DNA of 64,000 nt from Mauremys mutica. Lineage: Eukaryota; Chordata; Testudines; Geoemydidae. Numbering within the stretch: the stretch's first letter is position 1; each line of letters opens with the position of its first letter. The notes under the pieces are model-generated. The model did not search any database, had not been told where the DNA came from, and saw only the letters and a list, made by a program, of their open reading frames with translations. Below, in pieces: positions 10,736 to 22,236 of this stretch. The stretch is taken from contig NC_059074.1 of the NCBI RefSeq assembly GCF_020497125.1, positions 192,877,415 through 192,941,414 of the forward strand, given 5' to 3'. The position numbers were made by a program, and so were the translations under genes.

Positions 10736-11298
10736 TCTAAGACTTGGTTCAAGTCCGAGATATGGTCAAGAGCCAACTGTAATTTTAGAATTTGTTTTTT
10801 GTCTGTGAATGGCCTATACTTGTGAACTTTTGTTTTGTTCTCTGCATGACCACAGACTTTATAAAGGAGCTGTGCATCCTGTATTTTGCGTCTGAGGTCT
10901 ATTCGGGTCGGTTACGTGGTATTTTTTAATATGGGCACAAGTCTTTATTTCTCATTCTGGAAAGCCTCCATGAAAGTGCACACATCCATTGATCTAAAAC
11001 TTTCCTGGGAATGCACAAGATTTTTTGATTATGTGAAAAATAGATTTGCCAGAACCTTTTTGAACTTCACGATCCACAAACTCACATGAACAACTTCTGA
11101 CACAAAATATATGCCAATCCATTTCAAACCATCTAGTTGTGTTTAATTCTTCCTTAGTTGTACCATGGATGGAGTCTGGAAAGGCATGAGAATGGGCAGA
11201 AGTCTGACTGACCTGAAGTGTGTGTAGCGTTTTGATGGAAATATGCGAGTAAACAGGTTGAGAGGACTCACCGGCATTTTGGCTTTCTCCTCTTAACT

Positions 11299-12018
11299 CA
11301 GGGGTGGGCAAACTTTTTGGCCCGAGGGCCACATCTGGGTGGGGAAATTGCATGCAGGGCCATGAATGTAGGGCTGGGGCAGGGGTTGGGGTGTGGGAGG
11401 GGGTGTGGTTTGCAGGAAGGGGCTCAGGGTAAGGGATTGGAGCAGAGGAGGGGTGCGGTGTGTATGAGGGGGCTCATGGAAGGGGGGTGGGGTGCAGGGG
11501 GAGGGGGCTTACGGCAGTGGTGCAGGAGAGGTTCAGAGTGCGGGAGGGGACTCAGGGTAGGGGATTGGGTGCGGCTGGAGGCTCAGGGCAAGGGGTTGGG
11601 GTGCAGGAGGGGTGCAAGGTGCAGCAGGGGGCTCAGGGCAGGGAGTTGGGGAGCAGGCAGGGAGTTGGGATGCAGGATGCAGGAGGGGTTCAGGGTGTGG
11701 GCTCTGGACCGGCGCTGCTTACCTGGAGTTGCTCTGGGGTGGCAGCGGTATGCACCGAGGCCACGGAGGGCTCCCTGCCTGCCTGCCCTGGCCCTGGTCA
11801 TGTACCACTCCAGGAAGCACGTTCTCAGCCAATGGGAGCTTCGGAGGAGGTACCCATAGGCAAGGGCAGTGTGCGCAGGGGGTTCAGCGACATGGTGCTG
11901 GCTGCTTCCCGGAGCAGCGCGGGGACCGCGGCGCCACGGGGGCTGGCAGTCCCACAGGCCAGATCCAAAGCCCTGAGGGGCCGGATCCGGCCCGCGAGCC
12001 GTAGTTTGCTCACCCCTG
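11299..12018. mobile_element. Non-autonomous hAT element, 720 bp, TSD tcttaact
   Basis: The terminal inverted repeats are caggggtgggcaaact and the complement of agtttgctcacccctg. A perfect 8-bp target duplication, tcttaact, lies at 11291-11298 and 12019-12026. CAGGG termini with 8-bp duplications are diagnostic of hAT transposons. No transposase is encoded. The interior (about 11355-11715) is a G-rich imperfect tandem array of units like gggctcagggcaggg and ttggggtgcagg. This array produces several long but meaningless open frames on both strands. The intact ends and retained CpGs point to a fairly recent insertion. Confidence 0.92.
11355..11715. repeat. G-rich tandem array inside the hAT element
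   Basis: Repeated blocks such as gggctcagggtaaggg, attggagcagaggagggg and gttggggtgcaggagggg recur at roughly 30-60-bp spacing with small changes. The array is confined to the transposon interior. G runs could form quadruplexes on the plus strand. It is probably a minisatellite that expanded within the element. Confidence 0.75.
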
Positions 12019-12099
12019 TCTTAACTCATTTTGGCTCCTTATCCAGCTCCCTCTAGTGTTGTAGCATATACATTGCACCTACTAATTCCTTTTGGGCGT

Positions 12100-13256
12100 T
12101 TACAGATGAGACAAAGTTAGGAGGTATTGCCAAGATCATGCATATAGGGACTAACAACAAAAACTTTTGTTATAAGCTGGGGATGTATCAGTTGGAAGTG
12201 ACAGAGGAGGGAGGAGAAAAACCTGGGTTATTGGTCAATCACAGGTAGACTATGAGGTGTTACTGTGATGTGGCTGTGGAAAAGGCTAATGGAGTCCTAG
12301 GATGCATCAGGTGAGGTATTTCCAGTAGAGACAGAGAAGTGTTATTACCATTCTACAAGGCACTCATGAGACCTCATCTGGAATACTGTGTGCAGTTCTG
12401 CTCTCCCATGTTTAAAAAAGATTAATTCAAACTGGAACAGTGCAGAGAAGGGCTACTAGGATGATCAGAGGAATGGAGAACCTAGTTTATGAGAGGAGAC
12501 TTAAGGAGCACTGTTTTTCCTAACAAAATGAAGTCAGAGGGGAGATATGATTGCTTTCTGTAAATATGTCAGAGGGATAAACACAGGCATGGAGAGGAGT
12601 TATTGATGGAGAGGGCCAATGTTGGCACAAGAGACAAATGGATATAAACTGGCCACCAATAAGTTTTGGCTTGAAATTAGATGGAGGTTTCTGACTATCA
12701 GAGGAGTGAAGTTCTGGAACAGCTTTCCAAGGGGAATAGTGGGGGCAAAACCCTAACTTTTTCTAAGACTGAACTTGATACGTTTATGGAGGGGATGGCA
12801 TGTTGAGATTGTCTTCAATAGCTTATGGCCCATCAGTGACTGGAAATATCTTCAATGATCAGAAATGGGACATTAGATGAAGAGGGCTCTGAGTTACTAC
12901 AGAGAATTCTTTCCTGGGTATCTGGCTGGTGGGTCTACCCACATGCTCAGGGTCTAAATTATTGTCATATTTGGGGTCAGAAAGGAATTTCCCCCCAGGT
13001 CAGATTGGCAGAGGATATGAGGGGGTTTCGCCTTCCTCAGCAGTGTGGAACACATGCCACTTGTTGGTTTGAACTAGAGTTAATGGTGGATTCTCTGTAA
13101 CATAAAGTCTTTAAATCAAGATTTGAGGACTTCAGTAACTCATCCAGAGGTTATGGGCTTCCTACAAGAGCAGGTGGGTGAAGTTCTGTGGCCTGCAATG
13201 TGCAGGCGGCAGACTAGATGATCATAATGGTCCCTTCTGGTTTAAAGTCTGAGTCT
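12100..13256 (+). mobile_element. CR1 LINE, 5'-truncated, ORF2 end plus 3' UTR
   Basis: Broken frames give the usual CR1 carboxyl-terminal words, for example [14 protein letters not shown] coding near 12370-12395 and a VLEQLSKG-like region near 12710-12740. The 3' UTR has ggcagactagatgatcataa and tggtcccttctggttt. There are many stops and frameshifts, so it is inactive. It lies about 80 bp downstream of the hAT element, and the two may be independent. Confidence 0.85.
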
Positions 13257-15034
13257 ATTCCAGCAGTACCAGAACCAACAATGAAATCTTCAAATTGCCT
13301 TTCTTCGAGTTAGCTAAAAGTACTCTTTGCTAAAGTGCCCTGTCTTTGCTCAAGAGTCAACAGAAATTATCTCCCCCAGGAAGACAGTGCTCCTAGGGAA
13401 GAATTTTTATATATTTAAACCCCATTGTGAAGTTTTTATTTTTTAAAAGTCCAAAGCAATAGCCTTCAGAGAGCAATTATATGAAACACCACATGTGAGC
13501 AGAGTGTGAAATAATCTCCAGTACCAACCCAAGCTCTAGATATTTTGATTAAATATTAATGCCACTCATTTCTGAAGGGTTTGCCAAGCAGATGTTAAGC
13601 TGGTCTTTGTGGTAATTTAATTGAGCAGGAACATTTCCTGTCATTTTTATCAATGTCTGGCTCTACATGACATTTTAAACTAAAAATATAAAAGAGAGAG
13701 AGAAATAATTAATAATCAGTTTCCATTCATGACTATCTGCTAATATTTCCCCACAGAGGATTTAAAGTTTCTCCTGAGTATTTTTCTTGGAGGCAAATAT
13801 GGATCTGAGCTAACCTAGACTCCCTGCAAATTGTTCCAAAGGGCCTATCTGGAGTCTAGCCCACCTCTCCTAATGCAATTCTTTCTTTCCTTTTTGTAGA
13901 AAAAAAAAATAATGAAGCAAACCCTAAATAATCTTTATTTTAGAGACTGAAACGCTGAGGGATTCTGAAAATATTTTTGTACAGACGCCCTTCCCCCTCG
14001 CCAATAAAAATCTCTGGATGCTTAAATCTTCACCGAGGGGTTTTCCTGTAGAATCAACATAAATTGACTAAACTTGTTGCCGCCTCGATCGCTGCAGAAT
14101 GAAATATCTTAATGTGATTTAGCACTATAAAACATTGGGTTACGTACAAATCACAGGGCAGGGGGGAAACAAAAAGCCACTGAAATGATTATAAGTCTGG
14201 TTCAACATAATGGCCCTATTCATGAACATATCATTGAGGGCCCCTTCCTCACAAATATGACATTATTTACATGGAAAAAGTGCGGTCACACGTTGACCAT
14301 GTAAGTGTGTTGTTTTTAAATTTATGAAACTGCTCTTGCCCACACTTAAGTGGACTTGTCTCAGTTACATTCCCCAGAGAGGACATCCCCCCAGCAGGGG
14401 CCGTCGGTGCAGTAAAGGGGACATTTCTAGCTCCAATAATAATAATAATAAATAAAGTAAAATATCAAAATGAAGTAAAACTGAAATGAAATGGGAAAAA
14501 AAAATCACTAGGCTGGTTTGTTGGTTTTACCTGCTTGCCTATAACAGGGCAGGTTGCCCACCTATGGGACCTTCTGCAGGCACCTTCTGAAATACAGTGC
14601 GTCTGCTTCAGAAATCCAGCATTGCCCCAGTGCCGTGTTTCTTGCACCCTCCAGACTGCTGCTATGCTCCTGGATGGGGAATGCATGATTCAGCCCCAAG
14701 AAGCTGTGTGAACTTCGCTGTATTTTATTGATCAGATTCTTGGGTGGGGTGGAAGCCACACTAATGTCTCAAAGCTGTAGATTAACTGAGATTATTAGTA
14801 GTGGTTTGTAATATATAGGGGAGGCCACCAAAATGTGTCATCTTCCCCTTTTAAACTTACTGGGAAAGTAGGGTGCTGCTTTTCTGTCACATCATTATCG
14901 CACATTTGGGCAATCTTCAGTGCTTTTTATTGGATGAAAATCCAACCCCCAGAAATGCACACACAACAGGGCCAGACCCACTGAAATCACTGGAGGCTAC
15001 ACATGCACGTCAGAGTATAACTGGTCCCATAGGT
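13257..15034. other. Unannotated sequence; possible conserved non-coding block at 13380-14160
   Basis: No repeat family, RNA gene or credible exon was seen. AT-rich tracts with TAAT and ATTA cores are dense between 13540 and 13745, and the block lacks repeat insertions. That is compatible with a constrained regulatory element but cannot be shown without alignment. Short AATAAT and GAGAGA repeats occur at 14436-14452 and near 13695. Confidence 0.35.
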
Positions 15035-15190
15035 CTTGGTCCAGCAAAGCACTTAAAAAAATGTGCTTCAGTGACTTCAGCTGAACTTATACATGAGCCT
15101 AAGTGCTTTGTTGCATTGCGGCCATTGGGCTTGGTCCAACTCTCACTGAAGTTGATCGAAAGACTCCCATGGATTTCAATGGGAGATTGC
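15035..15190. repeat. Two adjacent palindromic repeats
   Basis: The first (about 15035-15115) has ggtccagcaaagcacttaaa and the complement aagtgctttgttgcattgcg. The second (about 15120-15190) has gggcttggtccaactctcac around ctcccatggatttcaatggg. Both belong to families seen elsewhere in the window. Confidence 0.5.
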
Positions 15191-15691
15191 TCATGCCCAT
15201 GGAGAGGAGCAAGGGAAACTGTTGCATGGCTGGGAAGAAACTGAATCTTTAGAGTCGGTTAATAGATAATTTAGGGGGGAAATTTCTCTGGTTTTTCCTC
15301 AAACAAATAAATCATTGATCCGATTAAGCTGAAGGGGAAAGCCATGTGTTCCAAATAAACAGATCTTCCCCTTTCGCCAATTTTTTACATTGGTTTCCAT
15401 TGATCCTTTGTGTGTGTGAGTGTGTGCGCTTGACTTCTTTTTCTCTGTTAAATATTAATGTACTTGTATAAATAGGGAAAATGGGGGAAATTCAATTTGC
15501 CAGATTTCTTCTGTGCCGCTATTTACTGCTGTTGTGGGAATGTAGCAAATGTGTCCTGCCAATACGTTATTAAATAAGGTCTGCACCAAATCCAGATGTT
15601 GTACAGAAGACCCGGTATGCTGCAAGCACAGGCACAAAAATATGGTTCTTCCCATATTTCCTGTGGAATAAATTCATGGTCCCACTTTACT

Positions 15692-15731
<40 letters not shown>

Positions 15732-16740
15732 GAGGAAAAAATGGTCTGGTTTCCGCTCCGAATGCTACACCCAAGGCTCAGCTCATTTCACATGATCAGA
15801 CTGTAAAAGTTGCAAGTTTCCAATGACTCTTTCTACTTGATTAGTTCAAGATCAATATGTCTGGTTGCCAGGATGCAACCGGGAGGGCTATTAATCAATG
15901 TCAGTGGCAAGCCTGAGGCCCAATCACACTATATTTTGGGGAGGGAAGAGAATGGTTATTTGTGAGGTCGTTATTGTCCATTTATCTACTTTTCACTTGT
16001 TTGACGAGGGAACAAAGTGCTGAATGGTATGATTGACAAACCTGAAAATAATAACTAAGTGCTTTGGAAATGTCCGGCACTCTATTAAGGAGCAATTGAC
16101 AGAGTTATTCTAAAACTCTGCAAGACAACTTTGAGTTCTGCTCTGAGCCTGGCTCTTGGCCAGTTTCTCACATCCTTATTTAATACCAGTTGGCTGTACT
16201 GATGGCTGCAGCTACAGAGAGCGCTCTGAAACAAATGGGCTGCTACACAACAGGAATATTCTGTCTGAAGCAGGAATCTGCGTACGGCTACATTTGCGGA
16301 GGAGGGATAAAGATGAATCACAGAACCTCTGCTTATTTCACATGATCTAGAACCACCCAATGGTGAGAATCAGTGCAGGAGTGTGCAGTGCTCCTCTTTG
16401 TTCATTAAAACGCTCTGTAAATATTTTTAGAGTCAGAAGATTCAGCTTATACTTGGATCACAGAGTCTGGACTTCGTCAACATTTTACTAGCTGTCATCT
16501 TGGTTTTATTACTGGTATGGCTACTGCTGAGTCAGCAACTCTGATTCTGTGATGCTGTGTTTTAGAATTGGCTCTGTTTAAAATAATAATAATAATAATT
16601 AATAACAATAATAACCAAATGTTACGCTGCTAAAAATCAATTTTTGGAGTTTAGGAACCATATGGGCTGATAGCTCTTTGAAAACTGAAACCCTATCCTC
16701 ATAAGCAGAACAGCGACAGCCTGGGAAGCACCAGTTAGAA
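15191..16740. other. Unannotated sequence with microsatellites, no gene recognised
   Basis: It holds the GT array at 15693-15730 and a run of AATAAT/AATAAC units near 16580-16612. The open frames at 16085-16360 and 16156-16350 overlap on opposite strands and resemble no known protein. Confidence 0.4.
15693..15730. repeat. (GT)19 microsatellite
   Basis: Uninterrupted GT dinucleotides for about 38 bp. The lack of interruptions suggests it may be length-polymorphic. Confidence 0.95.
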
Positions 16741-16965
16741 CTTGATATTTTTAGTGAAAAAATTTTTCCCCATCAAAATGGAAGTTTCCATGGAAAATGT
16801 CCATTTTCTCATTTTTTTGGGATTAGATGAGAACATTTCAGTTTTGAGGGTTTTGGATAAAAAACTATTTTTGGGGAGGGGGTTGACAGATATGAAAACT
16901 GTTTTTGTTTTTATGATTCTTTTTTGTTTGGGACCAAAACACATTCCTGATTAGCTCTAGTAGGA
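16741..16965. repeat. MITE-like A/T-rich palindromic repeat, agctct-ended family
   Basis: The region has mirrored aaaattttt and gaaaatgtccattttc blocks and ends with gggaccaaaacacattcctg then attagctct. Related copies are at 48579-48893 and 55192-55746. The left boundary is uncertain. Opposite-strand open frames here come from the A/T symmetry. Confidence 0.45.
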
Positions 16966-17446
16966 GCGGAAGCTTCCAGCACCCCACCTCACTTGACCAT
17001 CCACTGACTGAGAAGGTCGTTTGGGCTCCATGCCCATTCAATCCTTCTCCTTTCTTTTGTGGCTTCCAAGAAATGTCCCGATTAATGCCAGTGATAATAG
17101 TGTTTTTTTGTGATGTGGATATCTGGGAAACATATGGTGCATTTCACTGTCAGGGGTTTATATTGCCCTCACGATAGGCACACAGCTCCCATTATCTTTA
17201 ATGAAAGTTACATGCACTGGGGGAGCGTATAGCTCATGATAAAAATCTGGAGCTTCACAGTTTTGCGTTACAAGCTGTGACAGATTAGTATGTCTATATA
17301 GGTTTATAGCAATCTGCAAATTCTATTCTGTTTTTGTGAATGCTATTTTAATTGTAAACTGTACTGAACCTTCACTTTTGCACTAGACCCTGGGACTTCC
17401 AGGAGGTTAGGAGAAATCCTCATACGGAGCAGAGGGGCATAACAAT

Positions 17447-17706
17447 GGGAAGACCATCAAGGGAGTGTGCCTTCCAGCCCAGGTGGACAGACACCCAGCA
17501 GCTCTGCTTGAGCTAGTGCACTAAAAATAGCAGTTGTGAACGTTGTAACATGAGTAGTGGCACAAGCACCTGAGCGCTAACCCTTGGACTCAGTTGGCTG
17601 GCTAGTGCCACAACATCCACAATGCTATTTTTAGTGCTCTAGCTCAAGTGGGGCTCGTGTGTGTCTGTGTACCTGGGCTGGGAGGTGTGCTCCTAGCTGT
17701 AGTGTA
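17447..17706. repeat. Large imperfect inverted repeat, gcactaaaaatagca family
   Basis: The left arm (about 17460-17545) holds cagcccaggtggacagacac and gcactaaaaatagcagttgt. The right arm (about 17610-17705) holds gctatttttagtgctctagc and the complementary acctgggctgggagg. It ends near gtagtgtagac, a terminus shared with other turtle DNA elements. A related copy is at 37808-38045. Confidence 0.6.
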
Positions 17707-17738
17707 GACATTCCTCAAGGGTCCTCAACCTTTCTTAG

Positions 17739-18034
17739 GCCTGGTCTACACTGGGGGGGGGGTTTCGATCTAAGGTATGCAACTTCAGCTACGCGAAAAG
17801 TGTAGCTGAAGTCGAAGCACCTTAGTTCAAATTACTTACCCGTCCTCACGGCGCGGGATCGACGTCCGCGGCTCCCCCGTTGACTCCGCCACCGCCGTTC
17901 GCGGTGGTGGAGTTCCGGAGTCGACGGGAGCGCATTCAGAGTTCGATATATCGCGTCTAGATGAGACGCGATATATCGAACTCCGAGAAATCGATTGCTA
18001 CCCGCCGATATGGCGGGTAGTGAAGACGTACCCA
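17739..18034. mobile_element. CpG-rich structured non-autonomous DNA element
   Basis: The element runs from ggcctggtctacactggggg to ggcgggtagtgaagacgtac. The ends are partly complementary (ctggtctacact against agtgaagacgtac). CpG is far more frequent than in the flanks, so it has not had long to decay. Two perfect hairpins lie inside: 17944-17984 (18-bp arms) and 17999-18020 (ctacccgcc with ggcgggtag). It carries no coding sequence. Its termini resemble those of the element at 32772-34906. The superfamily is not established. Confidence 0.6.
17944..17984. repeat. Perfect 18-bp hairpin in the CpG-rich element
   Basis: The arm gttcgatatatcgcgtct is followed by a 5-base loop and its exact complement agacgcgatatatcgaac. 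It is part of the transposon rather than a terminator. Confidence 0.85.
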
Positions 18035-18038
18035 TAGA

Positions 18039-18705
18039 TGTCATAGATTATAAGGCCAGAAGGGACCACTGTGGTCATCTAGTCCAGTGGCTCTCAACCT
18101 TTCCAGACAACTGTACCCCTTTCAGGAGTCTGATTTGTCTTGCACCTCACTTAAAAACTACTTGCTTACAGAATCAGACCTAAAAATGCAAAAGTGTCAC
18201 AGCACACTATTAATGAAAAATTGCTTATTTTCTCATTTTTACCATATAATTATAAAATCTGGAATATAAATATTGTACTTGCATTTCAGTTTATAGTATA
18301 TAGAGCAGTATGAACAAGTCATGACATTTTAGTTTGTACTGACTTCACTAGTGCTTTTTATATAGCTGTTGTAAAACTAGGCAAATCTCTAGATGAGCTG
18401 ATGTACCCCGGAAGACCTCTGTGCACCCCCAGGGATAAGGGTATCCCTGGTTGAGAACTACTGATGTAGTCTGACCAGGAGGTGTAACAAAGGCCATTCC
18501 TGAATTAATTCCTATTTGAACTAGAACAGATCTTCTAGAAAAATATCCAATCTTGATTTTAAAATTGCCAGAGATAAAGAATTAAACATAACTCTGGGTA
18601 AACTGTTCTCATTGTTAATTACCCTCACTGTTAAAATATGTGCCTTATCTCCAGTCGGAATTTGTCTAGCTTCAACCTTGATGGTCTTCCATTCAAATGG
18701 ATCTG
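18039..18705 (-). mobile_element. CR1 LINE 3' part, minus strand, interrupted by a hAT element
   Basis: The plus strand starts with tcatagattataaggccaga and agggaccactgtggtcatct, the reverse of a CR1 3' end. After the hAT insertion it resumes with ctgaccaggaggtgtaacaa and continues through cttgattttaaaattgccag and taattaccctcactgttaaa. These encode decayed CR1 ORF2 end sequence on the minus strand. Many substitutions make it inactive. Confidence 0.82.
18085..18463. mobile_element. Non-autonomous hAT element, 379 bp, inserted in CR1
   Basis: The left terminus is cagtggctctcaacc. The right terminus, ggttgagaactactg, is its complement with two mismatches. Target copies atctagtc (18077-18084) and atgtagtc (18464-18471) differ at one base and are both parts of the interrupted CR1 3' end. 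The interior is A/T-rich and non-coding. The element is therefore younger than the CR1. Confidence 0.88.
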
Positions 18706-19456
18706 TCCTAGAACTATAGGTTGGCTCTAGTCCAACGGAGCTATTTTTCCCATTTTAGAGCTGGGGAGAGGATAGAGTTAAGCAGCTGATCATCTGATGG
18801 GTTTTTTGAAGCTGCTGTGGGGAGTGAGGGATTGTCACCTGAAAGAGGGACCAGACTTCTATTTGAGGCTGGATCTTCTGGACCGGGGATCTCTCACTGT
18901 CCATCCATTGGCTGACAAAAGAAAACTGAGCAGGCAGAGCAGAAGGGCCTTGGACCCTGAGAGGACACTAACCAAAACCCCAAAGGCTGTTGGAGTTGTG
19001 AGGACACTGGAGGGATGCAAACAGGTGTTTATTTTTGCTTCAATCTGTAACACCTGTTTTTTGTCTATGGGTGCAGCATGTGTGATTTAAAAGTTCCTTT
19101 GCAAAGTCCTTGTGTTCCCTTGTTTTAACTGTAGAAAGGGGCTAAACAGTAAACCAGGGTACCCACTGCATGGAGCTCTGGGGAGGGAGTGTTTAAGCTA
19201 CTGGGAAGACTTGGGTAGCCAGCACTGATCTTGAGGCCTAGGGCCACAGCGCCCCACATCCTAAGGGGTCTGTGCCATGAGAATGTGCCAGAGAGGCTAG
19301 ACTAAGAGGAGTGGCTGGCTGTTACTCAGAGCCAGTAGGCTTGGAAGCACGTGGAATCCAAAGATTAGGTCCCATAAACAGTCTGGTGTCCGACTATAAG
19401 TGGGAGCTCAGTCAGAACTGTAGCACAAGCCTTTGCAGAAAGTAGATAAACACTGG

Positions 19457-19518
<62 letters not shown>

Positions 19519-19747
19519 TCTAGTGTCTACTATAGGGTCCAGCTGAGATTGGGCCGCTGTCATGCTAGGAACTGCATACATTTTCCATTGAAAAAGAAGG
19601 AAAAGAATCCAAATAAAATTGTTACATTTAAAACTTTTCACAGGCATAAAATTTGCTTTTTTTCAACTAGTTCTACTAGGAATCTTCTAGGAACACATCA
19701 GAGCCTCAGTGGTCTTAAAAACACCATGACAGACTTAGCGCTCACAC
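18706..19747. other. Unannotated sequence, no gene recognised
   Basis: No known domain was seen in the frames at 18797-19090. It contains the compound microsatellite at 19458-19519. Confidence 0.4.
19458..19519. repeat. Compound (TG)n(TA)n microsatellite
   Basis: About 39 bp of TG repeats run directly into about 23 bp of TA repeats with no break. Overlapping runs on each strand give artefactual reading frames of VCVCV and YIYIY type. Confidence 0.95.
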
Positions 19748-20059
19748 GCAGCATTGCCAACCCCAAGCATTCAAAAACACGGAGTCAAGCCCCACCCCTT
19801 CAAATCATGAGATTGGCTTCAAAATCATTTAAAAAAATAATAAAGGTTGGATTCTTTTTATTTTCCTTTTGATTTCTGAGCCTGTAGACTGCACTTGTGT
19901 CACATTTTCAAGCATTTCTCCACAACCCTAGGGAGTAAAAACTTACTTTATTTTTTAATTACAGGTGAAATTCTTCTAAATCCAGTAGATGGAAGTTGAA
20001 GAAAAACACCACATATTGTGAGACTCATGATAAAATTGTGAGAGTTGTGAACACTGCAG
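19748..20059. repeat. MITE-like repeat with cagcattgccaac ends
   Basis: The left end gcagcattgccaacccc is roughly complemented at the right by gagttgtgaacactgcag. Inside are atgagattggcttcaaaatc, aataaaggttggattctttt and caccacatattgtgagactc, which I recognise as a dispersed turtle repeat. No clear target duplication was seen. Confidence 0.55.
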
Positions 20060-21004
20060 ATCCAGGATCTTTTAAATCCCACACAGGAAATTTCTACCTA
20101 CCAGGCTTAATTTCAGTATTTGAGGCTGTTCTTTCATTAAACAAAACACAATAGATTTGCATAAAAAAACAGCAAGCCCTTTCCTGCGGAGAATGTCTCC
20201 TAACCCGCAGCACCTGTAGGAGAGTGAATTTCTTCACAGTCTGTCTGATGCCTAAACAGTGCAAAATCATTGCTTAGCTTTTTGAAATCCTCAGTTTTCT
20301 TGTAGCCTCCTTAATAATTGAATCAGATCTAAGAAACTGTATCGGCCTGATTACTGTCTCAGTTCCACAGGAGTAAATCCATTGAGGAAAAACCAGCATC
20401 AGACCATTCCACCGTTGTCATGAATGAATATAGGAGTACCGGGCCTGATCCTTCGGTGTGATGCGACCACTTTCTGCTACAGTGCCAGATTAATTTGGCC
20501 ACAGCCTGACTTATCTGCCCCAGGGAGGGCCACTGCAGTGCAAAGATGACACCGCTGTGGCACAGAGCTAACACAGGGTCTCTCAGGCCACACACCGTTC
20601 ATGCTGCCTTCCTACCAGGGAAAAGGGGATCTGGTTGGGATGCCTCAGACCTTAGCGGTTCAGGAGCTAAATTAGCAATCAGCATTACCCAAAAGAGTCT
20701 CAGTCATATGAATTCATTGTTCCATTTACTATAGTACTATTCACAGTTAAACGGTATGACAGGGAAAATATTGTGTTGTGTGTGTTTGTATTATTCTCAC
20801 AGCAAAGTAGTTAATAACTTAGTGCAAGTCGATAACTTAATTGGTTAATAATATAGTAAAAGCATCCTGATTGGTTAATCACTTTAATATCATGTGGTGC
20901 CAAGAGCTCTGCAGCCTCAGTCTGAGTATCGCTGCCTTAGTATAACCAATATTCTAGGCTGAATTTCTTGCCCTCTGGTGTAAGTTACAACAAAACTGAC
21001 TTTG
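20060..21004. other. Unannotated sequence, no gene recognised
   Basis: No RNA gene or exon was seen. Two short ggttaat-containing phrases near 20840 and 20872 repeat each other. Confidence 0.4.
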
Positions 21005-21076
21005 CAGGACCAGATCCTCAGCTGGTGTAAATCAGCATGGCTCCAATTTACACCAGCTATGGATTTGGCCCACCAT
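21005..21076. repeat. Palindrome, gatcctcagctggtgtaaat family
   Basis: The arms are agatcctcagctggtgtaaa and tttacaccagctatggattt, with a short atcagcatggctcca centre. At least six relatives occur in this window (29393, 30942, 41470, 52262, 54573, 59549). Confidence 0.65.
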
Positions 21077-22236
21077 TGTTTTTTTCAACTGTCCAGGTAA
21101 TGAACAATATTTTGCCAGTTGAAAAATTTCATAAAATTCTTCCAATTTTGCAATTTTGAGTACTCAAGAATAGGCAGAAGAACAGAAAACGTTCTGATGA
21201 TTATTTTGCCCAACGCTGTTAACAAGCATGAATCAGACACATTCCCGTGGCTTTTTTTTTTAACGATAGATATACGAACAGTTCACACTGGATTTTTTTT
21301 TTAAATGTGCACAGCAAATGTTGATTCCAACTCTGCTGATTTTGATGAAGGGGAGCTTTGTAGGCAGGTTGTGGCTGGCACAACTACAAAGCTGATCTCA
21401 GGAGCCTTGGAGGTTTATTTAGATTCCTTAAATGTTTTGGCTTGATGCTATCTTGGATATTTTGAAACTTCTGAAACCCTTTATATTCCTAACAGCACCA
21501 GGCAAATATAGAAACACAAATAAAATCATAATCTACTGCCATCTTTGCTTTGTTCTTCAGATTTACAAGTGCCTGAATGGGTGAATTAGACCAGGTCACA
21601 GCAAAAAATAAATAATGTGGGACCATATCTTCCCCTTCTGTGTAAGAAAAGGACTAAGAGGGGAAGATAACCCTCCTTTCGGTGCCCTTAATGGAATTTC
21701 CTTGGTGCACTGCTCTCTGTTGGGCAAAGCTATTGGAGCTGTGGAATGTGGAGGCCATGGAGAAATTGCAAATGCCGATTCCAGTCCTGTGGTTAGCAGA
21801 GATGAGCATGATGGTGGGTTCCTGAGGAACCTTTCTGGGGCTCCCCATTAGTCCTCCTCACCCTAGTAGCTTTAGTGCTGCCATTGGCTGGTTCCTAGGC
21901 AGCTGCTCAGTAGAGGGAGTAATATAGCTCACAACTGTATTACATCCTGCGTGGATTTCCACACAGAAACCCCGCTCTCGCTCCAGCCATAGACATCTGC
22001 TCAGCTCTTCTAAAAGGAGTGTCCATAGAGGGGAATCTATGTGTCATGGGGGATTGGGGAGGGAGAGGTGCCGCAAAGGCCTTTTGGTGGAAAGGGAGAT
22101 TTGTCGGCCCTCCAGGAGATGATCCGGGTCTTGGTCACCATCTGATTTGTATTCTTAAAAAAAAGAAGACAATGCGGAAACTCTCATGTACTGTACCTGC
22201 ATGTTTATGCTTGGATAAATGTCCCAAAAGCTAGTG
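21077..22236. other. Unannotated sequence, no gene recognised
   Basis: No exon or RNA gene was seen. The overlapping opposite-strand frames at 21615-21851 and 21654-21848 match no known family. Confidence 0.4.

Noticed and set aside
11317..12056. Two long plus-strand glycine-rich frames (180 and 198 codons)
   Set aside because: They translate the G-rich minisatellite of the 720-bp hAT element in two phases. There is no plausible domain.
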